Assembly: GCA_030637845.1 (NCBI GenBank)
Contig: DAOWFT010000144.1
Location: 1 to 16,589 of the forward strand
Source of the DNA: Thalassospiraceae bacterium
GTDB lineage: Bacteria; Pseudomonadota; Alphaproteobacteria; Rhodospirillales; Magnetovibrionaceae
DNA: 16,589 nucleotides
Direction: 5' to 3'
A program made the position numbers and the translations under genes. Shown in pieces: positions 14,768 to 16,589 of the stretch; the stretch's first letter is position 1; the number at the start of each line of letters is the position of its first letter. The notes under the pieces were generated by a model. The model searched no databases, was not told the DNA's origin, and was given only the letters and a program-made list of their open reading frames with translations.

Positions 14768-16228
14768 TTGGCAAATTCAGAAACAAACGATGATGTGAAA
14801 ATCAAGCCGAGGATGGGCTTGTTGGATCGCCTTATGGGCCTTGGTGCCAAACCACCGGCAATTGAAATTAACATAATGCAATTTGTTGATGCGGCCGGCG
14901 TTAATCATGAACGCGCCTTGGCCAAATCGTTTAACGGCATGAAGGGTGTGCGTACAAAAATAATCAAAGCGCCATCACCCATAGACCCGGAACAAGACCG
15001 GGGATTGCAATTGCCAAATGCTTGCGCCGACGCAATTGAGGTGTTGGGAAAAAATGATTCCGATCTGGTTATATGGGGCAATATTCCAGAACCGGGCACG
15101 ACCATGTATATCCATTTTGTTGCACCCCCGCCCGCGGACGAAGATCCCCCCGGTATATTTTCTCCCTTTCAGGCATTAATGCTTCCGGTGGGTTTTGATC
15201 CAGATATTCTTGGCGGTCTGCTTCGGGCAACGGCGCTGGCTGCGGTGCACACAAAAAATATCTACAAGGAATCGTTTCGCAGAATGCACGCCCAAGATAC
15301 AATCGAGGACGCCACAGCGGCAATGGCGTTACTGCCGGAAGATTTCACCCCGCGTGAAACTGCCTCTGCCCATGCGGCCCTTGCAAATTCACTTGCATCT
15401 TTTGCTCACCTGTTTCCCGGTACGGATGCTTACCAAAACGCAGCAATTGCATACGCTAACGCCCTTAAGGGAGCTTCAAAAACAGAGACACCCATAAACT
15501 GGGCCTATCTGAAAAAGAACCTAGGGATGGTTGTGCATAATCTGGCAGAAAAAAATAAGCGCGATTTAAACAGCCTTGAGCTAGCCGAAGCCAGCTACAA
15601 AGAAGCATTGGAAATTTTCTCGCTTGAGACAACGCCATTTCCTTGGGCCACAACCCAAGGCAGGCTCGGCGATGTTCTGTACAGGCTTGATGTAATAAGC
15701 GGCGGTACAGATTCCATTAAAGCCGCACTTGGGTCTTTTCAATCGGCGTTAAAAGTACTTTCTAAAAAACAAACCCCCAACCTGTGGTCCGATGTAATGA
15801 ATAACCTTGCCCAAGCAGCACAATTATTGGGACGGGAAAAAAATAATCAGGAAGTTGTCGAGCGCGCAATATCGGCGTGTCGTTCGGCGCTTGAGATTCG
15901 CAAGCGTAAAAAAATGCCCCTGCACTGGGCGGCAACGCAAAATAACCTTGGCTCTGCTCTTTTTACGCTCGGCCATATAACCGAAGAGATTAAAAATTAC
16001 GAAGAAGCCTTGGACGCTTTTTCCGGTGCCAGAGAAGTTTACGCCGAGCAGGATCTAAGCAGAATGGTGCGGGTGACAGAAAAAAATATCGCCAGAACCG
16101 AAGAGCGTTTGCCGGGCAGATCCAGCGGCAAGGGTGACCCCACATTATGGTGGATGGAGGGTGATGACGATGATGATGCAGGTGCAATTGATGCCAAAAT
16201 CAAGGATAGCCCCATTAAAAACGAATAA
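14768..16228 (+). CDS. TPR-like repeat protein with unassigned N-terminal domain
   Basis: The 486-residue product starts at a TTG that directly follows the TAA of the previous gene, with AAGGGTGAAGG just upstream, so translation is probably coupled. Residues about 32-118 look like a compact alpha/beta domain with a TolB-N/FlgO-like flavour (EINIMQF ... SDLVIWGNI ... TTMYIHFV); this is a tentative likeness. The rest is helical repeats of about 47 residues. The pattern T/M-P-x-x-W followed by NLG or similar recurs at 241, 289, 336 and 383 (TPINW, TPFPW, TPNLW, MPLHW), the 'WA-TQ-NNLG' form of TPR. The C-terminus ends in a low-complexity acidic run (DDDDD, 466-470) after a Pro/Trp linker. No signal peptide is visible, so a cytoplasmic scaffold is likely. 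Confidence 0.75.
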   Translation: MANSETNDDVKIKPRMGLLDRLMGLGAKPPAIEINIMQFVDAAGVNHERALAKSFNGMKGVRTKIIKAPSPIDPEQDRGLQLPNACADAIEVLGKNDSDLVIWGNIPEPGTTMYIHFVAPPPADEDPPGIFSPFQALMLPVGFDPDILGGLLRATALAAVHTKNIYKESFRRMHAQDTIEDATAAMALLPEDFTPRETASAHAALANSLASFAHLFPGTDAYQNAAIAYANALKGASKTETPINWAYLKKNLGMVVHNLAEKNKRDLNSLELAEASYKEALEIFSLETTPFPWATTQGRLGDVLYRLDVISGGTDSIKAALGSFQSALKVLSKKQTPNLWSDVMNNLAQAAQLLGREKNNQEVVERAISACRSALEIRKRKKMPLHWAATQNNLGSALFTLGHITEEIKNYEEALDAFSGAREVYAEQDLSRMVRVTEKNIARTEERLPGRSSGKGDPTLWWMEGDDDDDAGAIDAKIKDSPIKNE

Positions 16229-16235
16229 AATGGCA

Positions 16236-16260
16236 TCAAAAAAGGGCCTGATGCAGGCCC
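16236..16260 (-). terminator. Rho-independent terminator of tRNA-Arg
   Basis: GGGCCTG (16244-16250), loop ATG, CAGGCCC (16254-16260) form a perfect 7-bp GC-rich stem. On the minus strand it is followed by a run of six to seven T residues (complement of the A run at about 16238-16243), the classic intrinsic terminator layout. It lies about 64 nt past the 3' end of the tRNA. On the plus strand no T-run follows, so it terminates the TPR gene only poorly if at all. A competing pairing GCATCA (from 16233) with TGATGC (16249-16254) overlaps the stem. Confidence 0.85.
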
Positions 16261-16323
16261 GGTAAATATAATTTATGGGGTAATTTAGACCCTGATTCAG
16301 GAATAAATTAAAAAAATAGGGCA

Positions 16324-16400
16324 TGGTGCGCCCGGAGAGACTCGAACTCCCAACCTCCAGATTCGTAGTCTGGCGCTCTATCCAGTTGAGCTACGGGCGC
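16324..16400 (-). tRNA. tRNA-Arg (anticodon ACG)
   Basis: Read on the minus strand the 77-nt gene starts GCGCCCGTAGCTCAACTGGA and ends in the matching CGGGCGC, a discriminator A and an encoded CCA (16324-16326). The D arm (AGCTCAACTGGATAGAGC), the anticodon arm (CCAGA, loop CTACGAA, TCTGG; anticodon ACG, read as ICG after deamination), the short variable loop and the T arm with GTTCGAGTC are all present. It is the tRNA that reads CGU/CGC/CGA codons. Confidence 0.97.
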
Positions 16401-16589
16401 TTAAATTTGGCTCTCAAAGCCCTGAAATGCCTTTATTTATGCGCTGAATGCGGGCGGAACCTACTCCAGCCATCCACCATTGGCAAGTGGAAGATGGGGT
16501 TTTTTAGGGATTAGAATGCTTTATTAAACATTATTGACCCCGTATGCTGTCCACATGGGGATAAGGCCTTGAGGGGGGTTAGTAAAATC
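16401..16589. other. Right-edge intergenic stretch, no supported gene
   Basis: Upstream of the tRNA the sequence is noncoding as far as I can see. It must hold the tRNA-Arg promoter on the minus strand, but I cannot pick a convincing -35/-10 pair. One TTATCCCCA (minus strand, 16564-16556) is a single-mismatch DnaA-box look-alike and is not by itself evidence for an origin. Confidence 0.4.

Noticed and set aside
16324..16400. Integration site (att) at tRNA-Arg
   Set aside because: tRNA-Arg genes are common targets, but no integrase and no duplicated tRNA 3' end is present in the window.
16323..16514. Plus-strand ORF starting MVRPERLELPTSRF over the tRNA
   Set aside because: This is the well-known spurious reading of the reverse strand of a tRNA gene; the tRNA explains the sequence.
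16556..16564. DnaA-box-like TTATCCCCA
   Set aside because: A single one-mismatch site without neighbours, dnaA/dnaN context or AT-rich unwinding element does not support an origin.

Overview
This window looks like a moderate-GC alphaproteobacterial chromosome, and the gene content is mostly housekeeping. The evidence is the argD-argF-hslO order, an alphaproteobacterial-type ApaG followed by FolE, RecX, a YfgD-like ArsC-family protein, TPR/glycosyltransferase-9-like proteins, and frequent TTG starts. I cannot place it below class level. I see no phage, transposon, integrase or CRISPR array.

Layout. (1) 1-414, minus: the N-terminal part of a protein that looks like a degenerate EAL domain, running off the left edge. 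(2) 673-3704, plus: a tight three-gene group made of a divergent SAM methyltransferase with an acidic N-terminal stretch, an AUR1/PAP2-like membrane phosphotransferase or phosphatase, and a radical SAM enzyme with six extra C-terminal cysteines. This is the least explained part of the window and the best candidate for an undescribed pathway, possibly lipid or envelope modification (inference only). (3) 3808-4868, plus: apaG and folE, overlapping by 4 nt. (4) 5034-6479, plus: a TrkH-type potassium transporter subunit. It is convergent with an unknown lipoprotein gene, with only 4 nt between the stop codons. (5) 10144 down to 6484, minus: argD, argF, hslO and the lipoprotein gene, in an apparent operon that makes ornithine and citrulline for arginine and also carries the redox chaperone Hsp33. 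(6) 11108-10329, minus: an ABC-2 type permease whose frame is interrupted by an in-frame TAA after 202 codons, although the family's C-terminal end follows intact in the same frame. (7) 11212-16228, plus: recX, a small MscS-type channel, an ArsC/YfgD-like protein, a TPR protein with a GT9-like C-terminus, and a second TPR protein with about 47-residue repeats, closely spaced and probably co-transcribed at least in part. (8) 16324-16400, minus: tRNA-Arg(ACG) with encoded CCA, followed by a good intrinsic terminator.

Points worth a second look are the methyltransferase/PAP2/radical SAM cluster, the missing normal start of the PAP2 gene beside an A6 run, the interrupted ABC permease, the extended argF C-terminus that overlaps hslO, a perfect 13-bp tandem duplication in the argD leader, and a hairpin touching the start codon of the lipoprotein gene.
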